Shown in pieces: positions 26,015-34,973 of a DNA stretch of 64,000 nt (the first letter of the stretch is position 1; every line of letters starts with the position of its first letter). Origin of the DNA: an uncultured Clostridium sp. Its GTDB lineage: Bacteria; Bacillota; Clostridia; Clostridiales; Clostridiaceae. A program made the position numbers and the translations under genes. The notes beneath the pieces are model-generated. The model searched no databases, was not told where the DNA came from, and saw only the letters and a program-made list of their open reading frames with translations. The stretch is taken from NCBI RefSeq assembly GCF_900769625.1, contig NZ_CAAGHK010000069.1, positions 1 to 64,000 of the forward strand, given 5' to 3'.

Positions 26015-26729
26015 AATACTACAATCAGAGCACTTAAAACAAAAGCATACTTTTCAAAAAAAATTAATATATTTAGCTCCATTAGTAAGTATAGCAATAG
26101 CTTTTGTATTAATGGGAGGATACTATATACAAAAAAGTGCGTATAACTGGTGGTATACATTGATATTACCAGGAAGTTTTACTATGATATGTTCATTTAT
26201 TATATCTAATGATAGGAAAAGAAAATTCAATGGATTATTTAGTGTTATAGTGGATAAACAAAAAATTTGGTATTCTAAAATTATTATCAGTACTATGTAT
26301 TTAGGGTTAAGTTGTTTAGTGTTTTTCGTAGTAATAACAATTATGGGATTTATATTTGAAACTGCTATTCAAGTTCAAAATAGTTTATTAGCATCTACAA
26401 TATTATTTATAACGTTCTCGTGGCAAATACCGGTACTGATGTACTTAACCATGAAATTTAGTACTGGATTTACTATAATTATTAGTATTTTATGCAATTT
26501 TCTTGGTGGCATACTATTAGCGTTAACACCAATATGGTGGATTCCATTTGCGATACCATCAAAACTTATGTGCTATGTAATAAGAGTTATGCCAAATGGT
26601 TTATCTGTTGAGGCTGGAGCTTATCCATTTGATATAAAAGTTATATTAATAGGTGTATTAGTAACTATTACACTTTATATTGTCACGTCATATTTAACTG
26701 CAAAATGGTTTGAAAAACAGGAGGTTTAA
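26007..26729 (+). CDS. Lantibiotic-immunity ABC permease, MutE/EpiE type (LanE-like)
   Basis: The 240-residue membrane protein has about six hydrophobic segments and an N-terminal SEHLKQKHTFQKKL stretch of the kind found in MutE/EpiE permeases, with NWWY between segments 1 and 2. The frame is open from TTG 25983, but ATG 26007 overlaps the stop of the ATPase gene by 8 bases and gives the usual N-terminus. It pairs with the next gene as a heterodimer. Substrate unknown. Confidence 0.82.
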   Translation: MNKILQSEHLKQKHTFQKKLIYLAPLVSIAIAFVLMGGYYIQKSAYNWWYTLILPGSFTMICSFIISNDRKRKFNGLFSVIVDKQKIWYSKIIISTMYLGLSCLVFFVVITIMGFIFETAIQVQNSLLASTILFITFSWQIPVLMYLTMKFSTGFTIIISILCNFLGGILLALTPIWWIPFAIPSKLMCYVIRVMPNGLSVEAGAYPFDIKVILIGVLVTITLYIVTSYLTAKWFEKQEV

Positions 26730-26731
26730 CT

Positions 26732-27478
26732 ATGCCAAGTTTTATAAATTATATAAAGATAGATTTCTATAAATTTTATCATTCAAAAATAATTAAAGTG
26801 CATTTTATTATTCCAGTGTTAGCTATGATACCTTTTTTATCGTACTATTCAGTTTCTCCATGGAATGAATTGGATAAAGTTATTTCATATATTCAAATTA
26901 TTTCAATGTCATTTCCTTTAATAATATCTATTATATTGAATATGGTATATGAACAAGAAGAATGTGGAGGATTTCAATACTTTTTAACTACTCCGAATAA
27001 AAAATACCTTCCCCATTTTAGCAAGTTAATATCAATAATTATTTTAGGGTTAGTATCAACACTTATAGCAATATTAGGTTTTGGAATTATGTTTTATATT
27101 ATGGGAAATGACTCTATAGAGATAAGTTTTTATTATAAAGAAACTTTGATAGTATTCTCAAGTAACATACTTTTATATATGATACAATATTTAGTAGTAT
27201 TTTATTTTGGCAAAGGTGCATCAATTGGAATTGGAATAATTGGAAGCCTTATTTCAGCACTGATGTTAACTGGTTTAGGAGATGGAATATGGCAAGTGAT
27301 ACCTTGGGCATATTCAATGAGATTATCTTCTTACTTTATATTGTATAAGGAAAATATATTAATTCAAAATAGTGAGATAATACAAGGTATATTTATAATG
27401 ATAATATTTATAGCTATAACTTTTATTTCACAATTAATATTTAGTAATCATTGGGAAGGGAACAGAGAAAATTATTAG
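26732..27478 (+). CDS. Lantibiotic-immunity ABC permease, MutG type (LanG-like)
   Basis: The 248-residue protein has six membrane segments, an N-terminal IKIDFYKFYHSKI segment and YEQEECGGFQYFLTTPNKK between segments 2 and 3, which is characteristic of MutG permeases. It starts 2 bases after the previous stop, with AGGAGG overlapping the end of that gene. Together with the two genes before it, it forms a complete LanFEG-type immunity exporter. Confidence 0.82.
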   Translation: MPSFINYIKIDFYKFYHSKIIKVHFIIPVLAMIPFLSYYSVSPWNELDKVISYIQIISMSFPLIISIILNMVYEQEECGGFQYFLTTPNKKYLPHFSKLISIIILGLVSTLIAILGFGIMFYIMGNDSIEISFYYKETLIVFSSNILLYMIQYLVVFYFGKGASIGIGIIGSLISALMLTGLGDGIWQVIPWAYSMRLSSYFILYKENILIQNSEIIQGIFIMIIFIAITFISQLIFSNHWEGNRENY

Positions 27479-27492
27479 AGCAAGGAGTATTT

Positions 27493-28158
27493 ATGAATAG
27501 TATAAATATTTTAGTAGTTGATGATGAGATTGAGATTTGTAATTTGATAAAAAGTGCATTGAAAAAGCAGGGATACGCAGTTACTGTAAGAAATAATGCA
27601 ATAGATATTAGTAAAGAAGAACTTAATAAATTTGATTTAATACTATTAGATGTAATGATGCCAACCGTAGATGGATTTACTTTATGTAGATATATTCGAG
27701 ATGAAGTTGATTGTCCAATAATTTTCATAACTGCCAAAACGATGGAGGAAGATATACTAGAAGGATTTTCTATAGGTGCAGATGATTATATAAAAAAGCC
27801 TTTTAGTATTTTGGAATTAAGGGCAAGAGTAGAGGCTCATCTCAGAAGAGAACATAGAGAAAAACAACAAGTTTTATCAACAAATGAATTAAAATTTAAC
27901 TTGAAATCAAAAGAAATATATTTTAATGATGAAAAAATACTACTTACAAAAGGTGAATATAAAATTTGTGAGTATTTAGCAAGACACAAGGGACAAGTTT
28001 TCACATTAGAACAAATTTTTATAGAAGTTTATGGATTTGATAAAGATAGTGACAGTAGCTGCATTAGAGAACATATAAAAAATATACGTGCCAAGCTTAC
28101 TAAGTATATAGAAAGCCCCATCACAACAGTTTGGGGGATAGGATACAAATGGATATAA
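27493..28158 (+). CDS. OmpR-family response regulator of the immunity unit
   Basis: The 221-residue regulator has a receiver domain with acidic pair DDE near residue 10-12, phospho-acceptor D53 in LILLDVMMP, K in IKKPF, and a winged-helix output domain from about 125 with REHIKNIRAKL and TVWGIGYKW at the end. AAGGAG precedes ATG 27493. It should act with the kinase that overlaps it and control the transporter in response to the peptide; the window has no clear direct-repeat target in front of 25310. Confidence 0.88.
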   Translation: MNSINILVVDDEIEICNLIKSALKKQGYAVTVRNNAIDISKEELNKFDLILLDVMMPTVDGFTLCRYIRDEVDCPIIFITAKTMEEDILEGFSIGADDYIKKPFSILELRARVEAHLRREHREKQQVLSTNELKFNLKSKEIYFNDEKILLTKGEYKICEYLARHKGQVFTLEQIFIEVYGFDKDSDSSCIREHIKNIRAKLTKYIESPITTVWGIGYKWI

Positions 28159-29513
28159 AAAGAGGAAAAAGTCTGTACATGATATTTTTAGGATACTTGA
28201 TTAGTTTTTGTATTTTAAGCATAATATGGATTTTTTCATTAGTAGCTTTTATTAATATTTCTGTTAATAAGGATATAATAAAGCCTGCTAACTATATGGA
28301 AAATCAAGTAGAAAAATTAAAACTAGAAGCAAAGCAAGGTTTGAAGTTTGATTCAAGTAAAATACCTTATTCAAGTAATTACATTTTTTTTGATAATAAA
28401 AATAAAGTGGTTAAAGCAAACACTAATGAAGATGAAACAAAGAATATAAATAAATATTTAAATGGGGAAAAATTCAGCAGTAAATATGTTTACGATAAAA
28501 TAATCTTTAAAGATGGAACTTGTATAATTGGATATGATATTAAAGCACACTTTACATCAAGGATACTGCATGACTTAATACCATACCCAGAAAAACTATT
28601 AATAGTTGTATTTTTAACAGGATTTATATTTATAGCACTTATCATAGCAATACAGTTTGGTAAAAAATTAAAAAAAGAATTGTATCCTCTTAAATTATCA
28701 ACTGAGAAAATAATGAATCAAGACTTAGATTTTGAAGTGAAAAATAGTGATGTGAAAGAATTTAATGAAGTATTAATTTCCATTTCAAATATGAAAATAG
28801 CCTTAAAAGAATCGTTAATGATGCAGTGGCATATGGAAAAGGAAAAGAAAAATCAAATATGTGCGCTAGCTCATGATATAAAAACACCAATAACTATAAT
28901 AAAAGGAAATGCAGAACTTTTAAAGGAGAGTCAACTATGTCAAGAGGATAGAGAGTTTACAGACTACATTATTAATAATGCAGATAAAGTTGAAAAATAT
29001 ATATCTATATTAATTGATATATCAAAATCACCTTTAGAAAAAAATGAAACTAAAGAAGCTATTGACATAGATAAATTTGTAGAAGAATTAAAATGTGAAC
29101 TTTACGCATTGTGTTCATTAAAAAGCATAGCAGTTTCTAATAAGATGAGTTATAAAACAAAAATAATTATAGGGAATAAAGAACTCTTAATGAGAGCTAT
29201 TGTAAACATAATGTCAAATGCAGTTGACTATTCACCTACAAAAAGTGAGATTGAGTTTGTAGTAAGTGAGAAGGAAGGTATGTTTATATTTACTATAAGG
29301 GATTCTGGTAGAGGATTTACTGAGGGTGGACTCAAAAATGCCACAAGTCAATTTTATATGGAAGCAAATGAAAGAAAAGTTGGAGAACATTATGGTATGG
29401 GATTGTATATTGCAGAATCCGTAGCTAAAAAGCATGGTGGTTTTGTAATCTTAAAAAATAGAGAAGACAAAGTTGGTGCAGAGGTTTCGTTAATGATTAA
29501 TACTAAAGTGTGA
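28149..29513 (+). CDS. Sensor histidine kinase of the immunity unit
   Basis: The 454-residue kinase has membrane segments at about 15-35 and 155-175 around a 115-residue extracellular region, then H242 in LAHDIKTPITIIKGNAELL, N box IVNIMSNAVDYSP, DSGRGF and HYGMGLYIAES. ATG 28149 lies in GGGGGATAGGATACAAATG and overlaps the end of the regulator gene. The short-loop, LanK/SpaK-like layout suits sensing of a peptide at the membrane. No bacteriocin structural gene is near. Confidence 0.87.
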   Translation: MDIKRGKSLYMIFLGYLISFCILSIIWIFSLVAFINISVNKDIIKPANYMENQVEKLKLEAKQGLKFDSSKIPYSSNYIFFDNKNKVVKANTNEDETKNINKYLNGEKFSSKYVYDKIIFKDGTCIIGYDIKAHFTSRILHDLIPYPEKLLIVVFLTGFIFIALIIAIQFGKKLKKELYPLKLSTEKIMNQDLDFEVKNSDVKEFNEVLISISNMKIALKESLMMQWHMEKEKKNQICALAHDIKTPITIIKGNAELLKESQLCQEDREFTDYIINNADKVEKYISILIDISKSPLEKNETKEAIDIDKFVEELKCELYALCSLKSIAVSNKMSYKTKIIIGNKELLMRAIVNIMSNAVDYSPTKSEIEFVVSEKEGMFIFTIRDSGRGFTEGGLKNATSQFYMEANERKVGEHYGMGLYIAESVAKKHGGFVILKNREDKVGAEVSLMINTKV

Positions 29514-29653
29514 TATATTCAGATAGATTATACATATACTTAGTATAGCTAGAGTATATTTATTGTAATGCTAGACGTATAGCATTTTAAATAAGCTATA
29601 AATGAATGTGAAGTTTTATTAGGCATTTATTATAAAGTTGAGTATAAGTTAAT

Positions 29654-29887
29654 TGTGGGTATGATTCTTGTGAATCAGCTTCAACAGCTACATCACTTTC
29701 AACAGGTCAGAAAACATTGAGTAGTGTAATCAATATGGATGAAACAAAGACAAAGTCTTATGAAACAATTACTGAAAAGTTAAAGAAACAGCTCGGTTAT
29801 AAAGTAGGAATAGTAACTTCAGTTAATATCGATCATGCTACTCCTGGTGCTTATTATGCTCATGTACCTGCAAGAAGTCAGTTTTGA
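29654..29887 (+). pseudogene. Relic of alkaline phosphatase (middle fragment)
   Basis: The frame reads YDSCESASTATSLSTGQKT, then TITEKLKKQLGYKVGIVTS and DHATPGAYYAHVPARSQF before TGA. This is the region around the nucleophilic Ser and the GIVTT...ATPAAF.AH segment of PhoA-type alkaline phosphatases. Both ends are missing and there is no start. At 29884 it abuts directly, in another frame, a fragment of an unrelated membrane protein, which marks a deletion join. Confidence 0.75.
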
Positions 29888-30021
29888 AATATGTTTCATC
29901 AGAAATTCTTCATACACTTATAGGCAGCTTTGGTCTTGTTACAGTAGCGCCATTTATAGCTATAGCAAGTGGACTTTTGTTGGCCAATAGAAAGAAAATC
30001 ATAGTAAAATATATGGCATAA
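29884..30021 (+). pseudogene. Relic of a YibE/F-like membrane protein (C-terminus)
   Basis: The frame from 29884 reads LKYVSSEILHTLIGSFGLVT, VAPFIAIASGLLLANRKK and a short basic end with TAA 30019-30021. It resembles the last membrane segment of YibE/F proteins. It is joined to the phosphatase fragment and followed by a perfect terminator that presumably served the original gene. Confidence 0.6.
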
Positions 30022-30032
30022 AAATAAATTAA

Positions 30033-30090
30033 ACAACCCGATATATAAATATTAAAATTTAAATATTTATATATCGGGTTGTATTTTTAT
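30033..30090. terminator. Strong long-stem terminator
   Basis: ACAACCCGATATATAAATATT pairs with AATATTTATATATCGGGTTGT over about 21 bases around a 7-base loop, then ATTTTTATT. Left over from the deleted gene; may also serve the convergent gene at 30132-30764. Confidence 0.85.
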
Positions 30091-30131
30091 TCTAGAGTCC
30101 TTTGAATTTCATTAATTTATTTATTAGCATA

Positions 30132-30764
30132 TCAACTAATACGTGGAAGATTCCATTGAAAATATGCTGCTAAAAATCTAATGGAAATAACCAGCAATGA
30201 ACATATAACAGTAGCTAAATTGCTTCCAATTGTTTTGTAGATAAAAACATATGATACTGCTCCTGCTGCTGATGCAACTGCATAAATATGTTTTTGAAAG
30301 ATATAAGGTACTTTTCCACACATTATATCTCTTAACACTCCTCCGCCAACACCTGTAACAACTCCAACAAAAATTAGTAAAAAGGAATTGTAATCAGTCA
30401 ATGTATTTACTGCTACATTAATTCCTATAATTGTGAAAGCGCCAAGACCTATTGCATCTGAGATCATTAAAATATTATCTGAAATCAACATAATTTTTTT
30501 GTTTTTATACTTTTTTAAGAATATTACAATAAAAACCAAACAAGATATAATAGCAGAAATAAATACATCTCTTGGGTTTGTGAAAACTCTTGGTGGAGTT
30601 ATTCCAAGTATTACATCCCTCACAATACCTCCACCAACAGCAGTTACGATACCAAGGACACAGACACCGAGTAAATCTAAGTTTTTTTCTATTGCTGTCA
30701 TAGCTCCAGATACTGCAAATGCAATTACACCTATAACATCCAATACATCTAGTAAATTTTCCAT
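30132..30764 (-). CDS. TRIC-type cation channel (UPF0126) membrane protein
   Basis: The 210-residue protein shows the two-fold repeat of the family: GIVTAVGGGIVRDVILG near 40-56 and GVVTGVGGGVLRDIMCGKVP near 125-144, with seven predicted membrane segments. Prokaryotic relatives of TRIC channels form trimeric K+-permeable pores. AAAGGAAT precedes ATG. It stands alone on the minus strand. Confidence 0.85.
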   Translation of the reverse strand: MENLLDVLDVIGVIAFAVSGAMTAIEKNLDLLGVCVLGIVTAVGGGIVRDVILGITPPRVFTNPRDVFISAIISCLVFIVIFLKKYKNKKIMLISDNILMISDAIGLGAFTIIGINVAVNTLTDYNSFLLIFVGVVTGVGGGVLRDIMCGKVPYIFQKHIYAVASAAGAVSYVFIYKTIGSNLATVICSLLVISIRFLAAYFQWNLPRIS

Positions 30765-30974
30765 TATATTTTTATTCCTTTCGTTATACTTAATTTAAAA
30801 ATATAGAAAAAATAATAATTTTATCAACAATTCTAAATAACATCAAATAAGTTCAGTGTTTTTTGAAGTTTATGTTGAACAAAAATTATATATTCGACAA
30901 AAAAAGCTGTTTTCCTTTAAAAATTTCTAAAGTTTAAATCGTAGTTAAGTATTGGAATTGATTGACAACTATAA

Positions 30975-31184
30975 TTGTCATTATTAATGCTTTATAAATC
31001 TTCATATAAAGCATTTAAAACTACTGATATGACATGTATAGTAATATGGGTGATTTTGATTTTGACAAGTACGGTATGGAATATAGGTATTATTCAGGTA
31101 TTAATTATAACTACAATATGGGAAGTTCTTATATTTTCATATTCAATAGAAGTAATAAAATTTCAAAAGACTGGTAAAAAATAA
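30975..31184 (+). CDS. Possible small membrane protein
   Basis: The frame is open from TTG 30975 (or ATG 30987) to TAA 31184, 69 or 65 residues, with two hydrophobic stretches (CIVIWVILILTSTVW and QVLIITTIWEVLIFSY) and a basic end. No ribosome site is seen before either start, but a perfect terminator follows 12 bases after the stop, which supports transcription. I do not recognise it; it may be the end of a larger decayed membrane gene. Confidence 0.35.
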   Translation: MSLLMLYKSSYKAFKTTDMTCIVIWVILILTSTVWNIGIIQVLIITTIWEVLIFSYSIEVIKFQKTGKK

Positions 31185-31195
31185 AAAGTATACAG

Positions 31196-31228
31196 ATGAT
31201 TTCTAAATTTTTTAGGAATCATTTTTTT
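31196..31228 (+). terminator. Intrinsic terminator
   Basis: ATGATTTCTAAA (31196-31207) pairs with TTTAGGAATCAT (31211-31222) with one G-U, followed by seven T. Confidence 0.85.
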
Positions 31229-31292
31229 GATTTAGATATTCTGTTATTAGTAGTGAGAGTGAATAAAAATAATAATAGGAGTGTAGATACCA

Positions 31293-31388
31293 TTGAGCAA
31301 TAAAAAAAATATAGAAATATTTATAAATAGTAGAAATTTTATGGAAAATATAGTACAATGTCAAAAGATAAGGAAAACTAAACTATAA
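31293..31388 (+). CDS. Possible 31-residue ORF
   Basis: TTG 31293 has AGGAG 13 bases upstream, a long spacing, and encodes a short charged peptide (MSNKKNIEIFINSRNF...). No homology is recognised. It may be chance in the 230-base leader of the polyamine cluster, which otherwise shows no recognised element. Confidence 0.2.
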   Translation: MSNKKNIEIFINSRNFMENIVQCQKIRKTKL

Positions 31389-31482
31389 GTTAAGTAATAG
31401 TAAGGTTATAAATACTAAACTGAAAAAATAGTATATAGTGATTAATATGTCTTTAAAATTAATTTTATAAAGAAAGGCTGTG

Positions 31483-32304
31483 ATGTTAGGGTTGGAAAAC
31501 AAGCTGAAATTATACGGCTTTAACAACCTCACAAAGACACTTAGCTTTAACATCTATGATGTGTGCTATGCAAAAAGTGAGCGCGAACAGAAGGATTATA
31601 TTGCCTATATTGATGAGCAGTACAATTCAGATAGACTTACAAAAATTTTATGTGATGTAACTGATATTATTGGAGCACATGTTCTGAATATATCAAAACA
31701 GGATTATGAACCGCAGGGAGCTAGTGTAACTATTCTTATTGCAGAAGAAGCAATGAAAAATAGAATGAGTAATGATCCATCTCCTAAAAATAATGAAATT
31801 GATGTCCAGAAAGCGAGAGATACTGTTGTAGCTCATTTAGATAAGAGTCATGTTACAGTACACACATATCCTGAATATCATCCACAAAATTCAATAGCCA
31901 CTTTTCGTGTGGATATTGATGTATCGACGTGTGGCGAGGTTTCACCTCTAAATGCATTAAATTATCTTATAGGAAGTTTTGATTCAGATATCATAACTAC
32001 TGATTATCGTGTAAGAGGGTTCACACGTGATGTAAATGGCAAAAAATTATATATGGATCACAAGATAGCATCAATACAGGATTATATTGATAAGGAAACA
32101 CTTGAAAAATATGATGCAGTAGATATTAATGTCTATCAGGCAAATTTGTTTCATACAAAGATGCTTATAAAGGATATGGAACTTCAGAATTATCTTTTTA
32201 ATAGGGATGTTTATGAAATAAAGCCAAAGCAGAGGCTTGAAATAGAAAATAATCTTCGTAGAGAAATGATTGAAATATTCAGTGGAACTAATATATATGA
32301 TTAG
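31483..32304 (+). CDS. speD: S-adenosylmethionine decarboxylase proenzyme (SpeD, E. coli type)
   Basis: SpeD makes decarboxylated AdoMet, the aminopropyl donor of SpeE. The product follows the long E. coli-type (class 1A) enzyme along its whole length: LYGFNNLTKTLSF, QDYEPQGASVTILI, and HLDKSHVTVHTYPE, where S122 becomes the pyruvoyl group after self-cleavage. GTG 31480 precedes ATG 31483 in frame; AAAGG fits ATG 31483 better. It opens a polyamine cluster with the decarboxylase 12 bases downstream. The short Bacillus-type SpeD is the more common form in Firmicutes, so the E. coli type is a mild oddity. Confidence 0.93.
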   Translation: MLGLENKLKLYGFNNLTKTLSFNIYDVCYAKSEREQKDYIAYIDEQYNSDRLTKILCDVTDIIGAHVLNISKQDYEPQGASVTILIAEEAMKNRMSNDPSPKNNEIDVQKARDTVVAHLDKSHVTVHTYPEYHPQNSIATFRVDIDVSTCGEVSPLNALNYLIGSFDSDIITTDYRVRGFTRDVNGKKLYMDHKIASIQDYIDKETLEKYDAVDINVYQANLFHTKMLIKDMELQNYLFNRDVYEIKPKQRLEIENNLRREMIEIFSGTNIYD

Positions 32305-32316
32305 GAGATGATTTAC

Positions 32317-33843
32317 ATGAAGAAAAAAGATGAAATGAAAAAAAGAACAGAAGAAATTGATGAAAATCTATCTCTAAATGGAAAGAATATAAAAAAACAT
32401 TCTGAGGCGCCGATTTATGAAGCGTTAGTAAAATATAAAGCAGCACGTGTTGTTCCATTTGATGTCCCGGGACATAAGCAGGGCAGAGGAAATCCTATGC
32501 TTAAAGATTTTTTGGGAGAAAAATGTCTTTCAGTAGATGTAAATTCTATGAAACCATTGGATAATCTGTGTCATCCGGTCTCAGTGATTAAAGAAGCAGA
32601 AGATTTGGCGGCAGATGCTTTTGGAGCTAAACATGCATTTTTTATGGTAAATGGAACAACTTCTGCCGTACAAGCTATGGTTATGAGTGTATGTAAAAAA
32701 GGCGAAAAGATAATAATGCCACGTAATGTTCATAGAAGCGCTATCAATGCCCTTGTTATCAGTGGTGCAGTACCTGTTTATATAAATCCTGGAGTTAATA
32801 AAAAGCTTGGAATACCACTTGGAATGAGTGTAAGTGATGTTGAAAAGGCAATAAAAGAAAATCCAGATGCTAAGGCTGTTTTAGTAAACAATCCTACATA
32901 CTATGGAATCTGTTCAAATATTAAAAAGATAACTGAAATAGCACATGAACATGGGATGTATGTTTTAGCTGATGAAGCACATGGAACTCATTTTTATTTT
33001 GGAGAGGATATGCCTATATCGGCAATGGCAGCTGGGATTGATATGGCAGCAGTAAGTATGCATAAAACAGGAGGTTCTTTAACTCAGAGCTCCTTTTTAT
33101 TACTAAACTGCAATTTAAATACAGGATATGTGCGTCAAATAATAAACCTTACTCAGACAACAAGCGGATCATATTTACTGATGTCCTCACTTGATCTTGC
33201 AAGAAGAGATCTTGTGCTTAATGGACAGGAAATATTTAAAAAGGTAAGGAGTCTGGCAGATTATGCTAGAAATGAAATCAATAAAATTGGAGGTTATTAC
33301 GCTTTTTCAGAAGAATTGATTGATAATGATGAAGTATTTGATTTTGATAGAACTAAACTTTCTATCTTTACAAGAGATATAGGACTTGCAGGAATAGAAG
33401 TATACGACATCCTTAGGGATGAGTATGGCATACAGATTGAATTTGGTGATATTGCAAATATATTAGCAATAATTTCTGTTGGTGATAAAGAGTTTACAAT
33501 AGAAAGACTTATATCGGCTTTATATGAAATCAAGAGAATACATTCAAAGGATAAAGCAGGAATGTTTGATCATGAATATATAAACCCAGAAGTAGTACTG
33601 ACACCACAGGAAGCATTTTATTCAGAAAAAAGATGTGTTCCAATGAATGAAAGCAATGGATGTATATGTGCTGAATTTGTAATGTGCTATCCACCAGGAA
33701 TTCCAATACTAGCACCAGGTGAAAAGATAACAGCTGAAATACTTGATTATATAAGTTATGCAAAAGAAAAAGGGTGTTTCCTTACTGGAACTGAGGATGC
33801 AAAGATTGAAAATATAAATATTGTGGAAGGAGGAGTTTGTTAG
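32317..33843 (+). CDS. speA: PLP-dependent Orn/Lys/Arg decarboxylase, probably arginine decarboxylase (SpeA)
   Basis: Fold type I decarboxylase of 508 residues with VPFDVPGHKQG near the N-terminus, HRSAINALVISGA, VLADEAHGTHF (Asp and His near PLP) and K250 in SMHKTGGS, which binds PLP. Because agmatinase is encoded at the end of the cluster, arginine to agmatine is the likely reaction; lysine or ornithine decarboxylation cannot be ruled out from motifs. ATG 32308 lies inside the ribosome site (AGGAGATG), so ATG 32317 is chosen. It follows speD by 12 bases. Confidence 0.88.
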   Translation: MKKKDEMKKRTEEIDENLSLNGKNIKKHSEAPIYEALVKYKAARVVPFDVPGHKQGRGNPMLKDFLGEKCLSVDVNSMKPLDNLCHPVSVIKEAEDLAADAFGAKHAFFMVNGTTSAVQAMVMSVCKKGEKIIMPRNVHRSAINALVISGAVPVYINPGVNKKLGIPLGMSVSDVEKAIKENPDAKAVLVNNPTYYGICSNIKKITEIAHEHGMYVLADEAHGTHFYFGEDMPISAMAAGIDMAAVSMHKTGGSLTQSSFLLLNCNLNTGYVRQIINLTQTTSGSYLLMSSLDLARRDLVLNGQEIFKKVRSLADYARNEINKIGGYYAFSEELIDNDEVFDFDRTKLSIFTRDIGLAGIEVYDILRDEYGIQIEFGDIANILAIISVGDKEFTIERLISALYEIKRIHSKDKAGMFDHEYINPEVVLTPQEAFYSEKRCVPMNESNGCICAEFVMCYPPGIPILAPGEKITAEILDYISYAKEKGCFLTGTEDAKIENINIVEGGVC

Positions 33844-33919
33844 TTAAAAATTATCGGCTGGCTGCTGTCAATTTTGATGGCACTCATCAGTTAATGTTTG
33901 ACTTTCATATATCAGAATT

Positions 33920-34780
33920 ATGGGAATGGAACTTTGGTATACAGAACAACATACAGAAAATGTACGTTTTTCAATAAAAGTTGAAAGAGAACTCTACAGT
34001 GAACAAACTGAATTTCAAAGAATAGATATATTGGAATCAAAAGAATTTGGGATATTTTTTACTCTTGATGGACTTATGATGGTTACTGAAAAGGATGAAT
34101 TTATCTACCATGATATGATAGTCCATGTTCCAATGGCTACAAATCCTAATATTAAAAATGTTCTTGTAATAGGAGCTGGTGATGGAGGTACAATCAGGGA
34201 GCTTGCAAAATATGAGCATATTGAAAATATAGACATGGTTGAAATAGATAAGAGAGTAGTTGAGGTATGTAAGGAATATCTTCCACAAACTGCCTGCAGA
34301 TTTGATGATAAAAGAGTAAATCTATTTTTTGAAGATGGATTGAAATTTGTCAGGAACAAGGAAAATGAATATGACTTGATAATAGTAGATTCAACTGATC
34401 CCTTTGGCCCTGGAGAAGGATTGTTTACAAAAGAGTTTTATGGAAACTGCTATAAAGCATTAAAAGAAGATGGAATATTAGTGAACCAGCATGAGAGTCC
34501 TTATTATGATTCATATGCAAAATCAATGCAGGATGCTCATGAAAAGATTTATGGATTATTTAAAATCCATAGGGTATATCAAGCACATATTCCTACATAT
34601 CCATCAGGATACTGGCTTTTTGGATTTGCATCTAAAAAGTACGATCCAATAAATGATTTAAATGCAGATGCATGGAATAAACTTGGGATAAAAACAAAAT
34701 ATTATAATACAAATTTGCATGTAGGATGCTTTGCATTACCCAATTACGTAAAGGAATTACTACAGGTTAAGAAATCATAA
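33920..34780 (+). CDS. speE: Spermidine synthase (SpeE)
   Basis: SpeE transfers an aminopropyl group from decarboxylated AdoMet to putrescine. The 286-residue protein has ELWYTEQHTENVRFS at the N-terminus, the donor site GAGDGGTIRE near 80-89, and the catalytic IIVDSTDPFGPGEGLF near 155-170, followed by YPSGYW. Two ATG codons (33920, 33926) are possible and neither has a good ribosome site, so translation may depend on coupling across the 76-base gap from speA. Acceptor specificity (putrescine, cadaverine or a longer amine) is not fixed by these motifs. Confidence 0.92.
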   Translation: MGMELWYTEQHTENVRFSIKVERELYSEQTEFQRIDILESKEFGIFFTLDGLMMVTEKDEFIYHDMIVHVPMATNPNIKNVLVIGAGDGGTIRELAKYEHIENIDMVEIDKRVVEVCKEYLPQTACRFDDKRVNLFFEDGLKFVRNKENEYDLIIVDSTDPFGPGEGLFTKEFYGNCYKALKEDGILVNQHESPYYDSYAKSMQDAHEKIYGLFKIHRVYQAHIPTYPSGYWLFGFASKKYDPINDLNADAWNKLGIKTKYYNTNLHVGCFALPNYVKELLQVKKS

Positions 34781-34973
34781 AACAAAAATTGGATATCTGA
34801 ATTAATAAGTGAGAATTAATATAAAAATATTAGAAGAGTTTAAAAAGATTTATTAAAGAAAATTATAGGTTTTTATCTAAAACTATTGAGTTGAAGATTA
34901 CTTATTGCAGAATAAATAGAAAATTATATAAACATGAATGTATATAGATGTTTGAAAAATGGAGGAATGTAAA

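Noticed and set aside
33841..33960. Short alternative frame overlapping the start of speE
   Set aside because: It reads plausible residues for about 40 codons but has no ribosome site or family match and overlaps conserved SpeE sequence in another frame.
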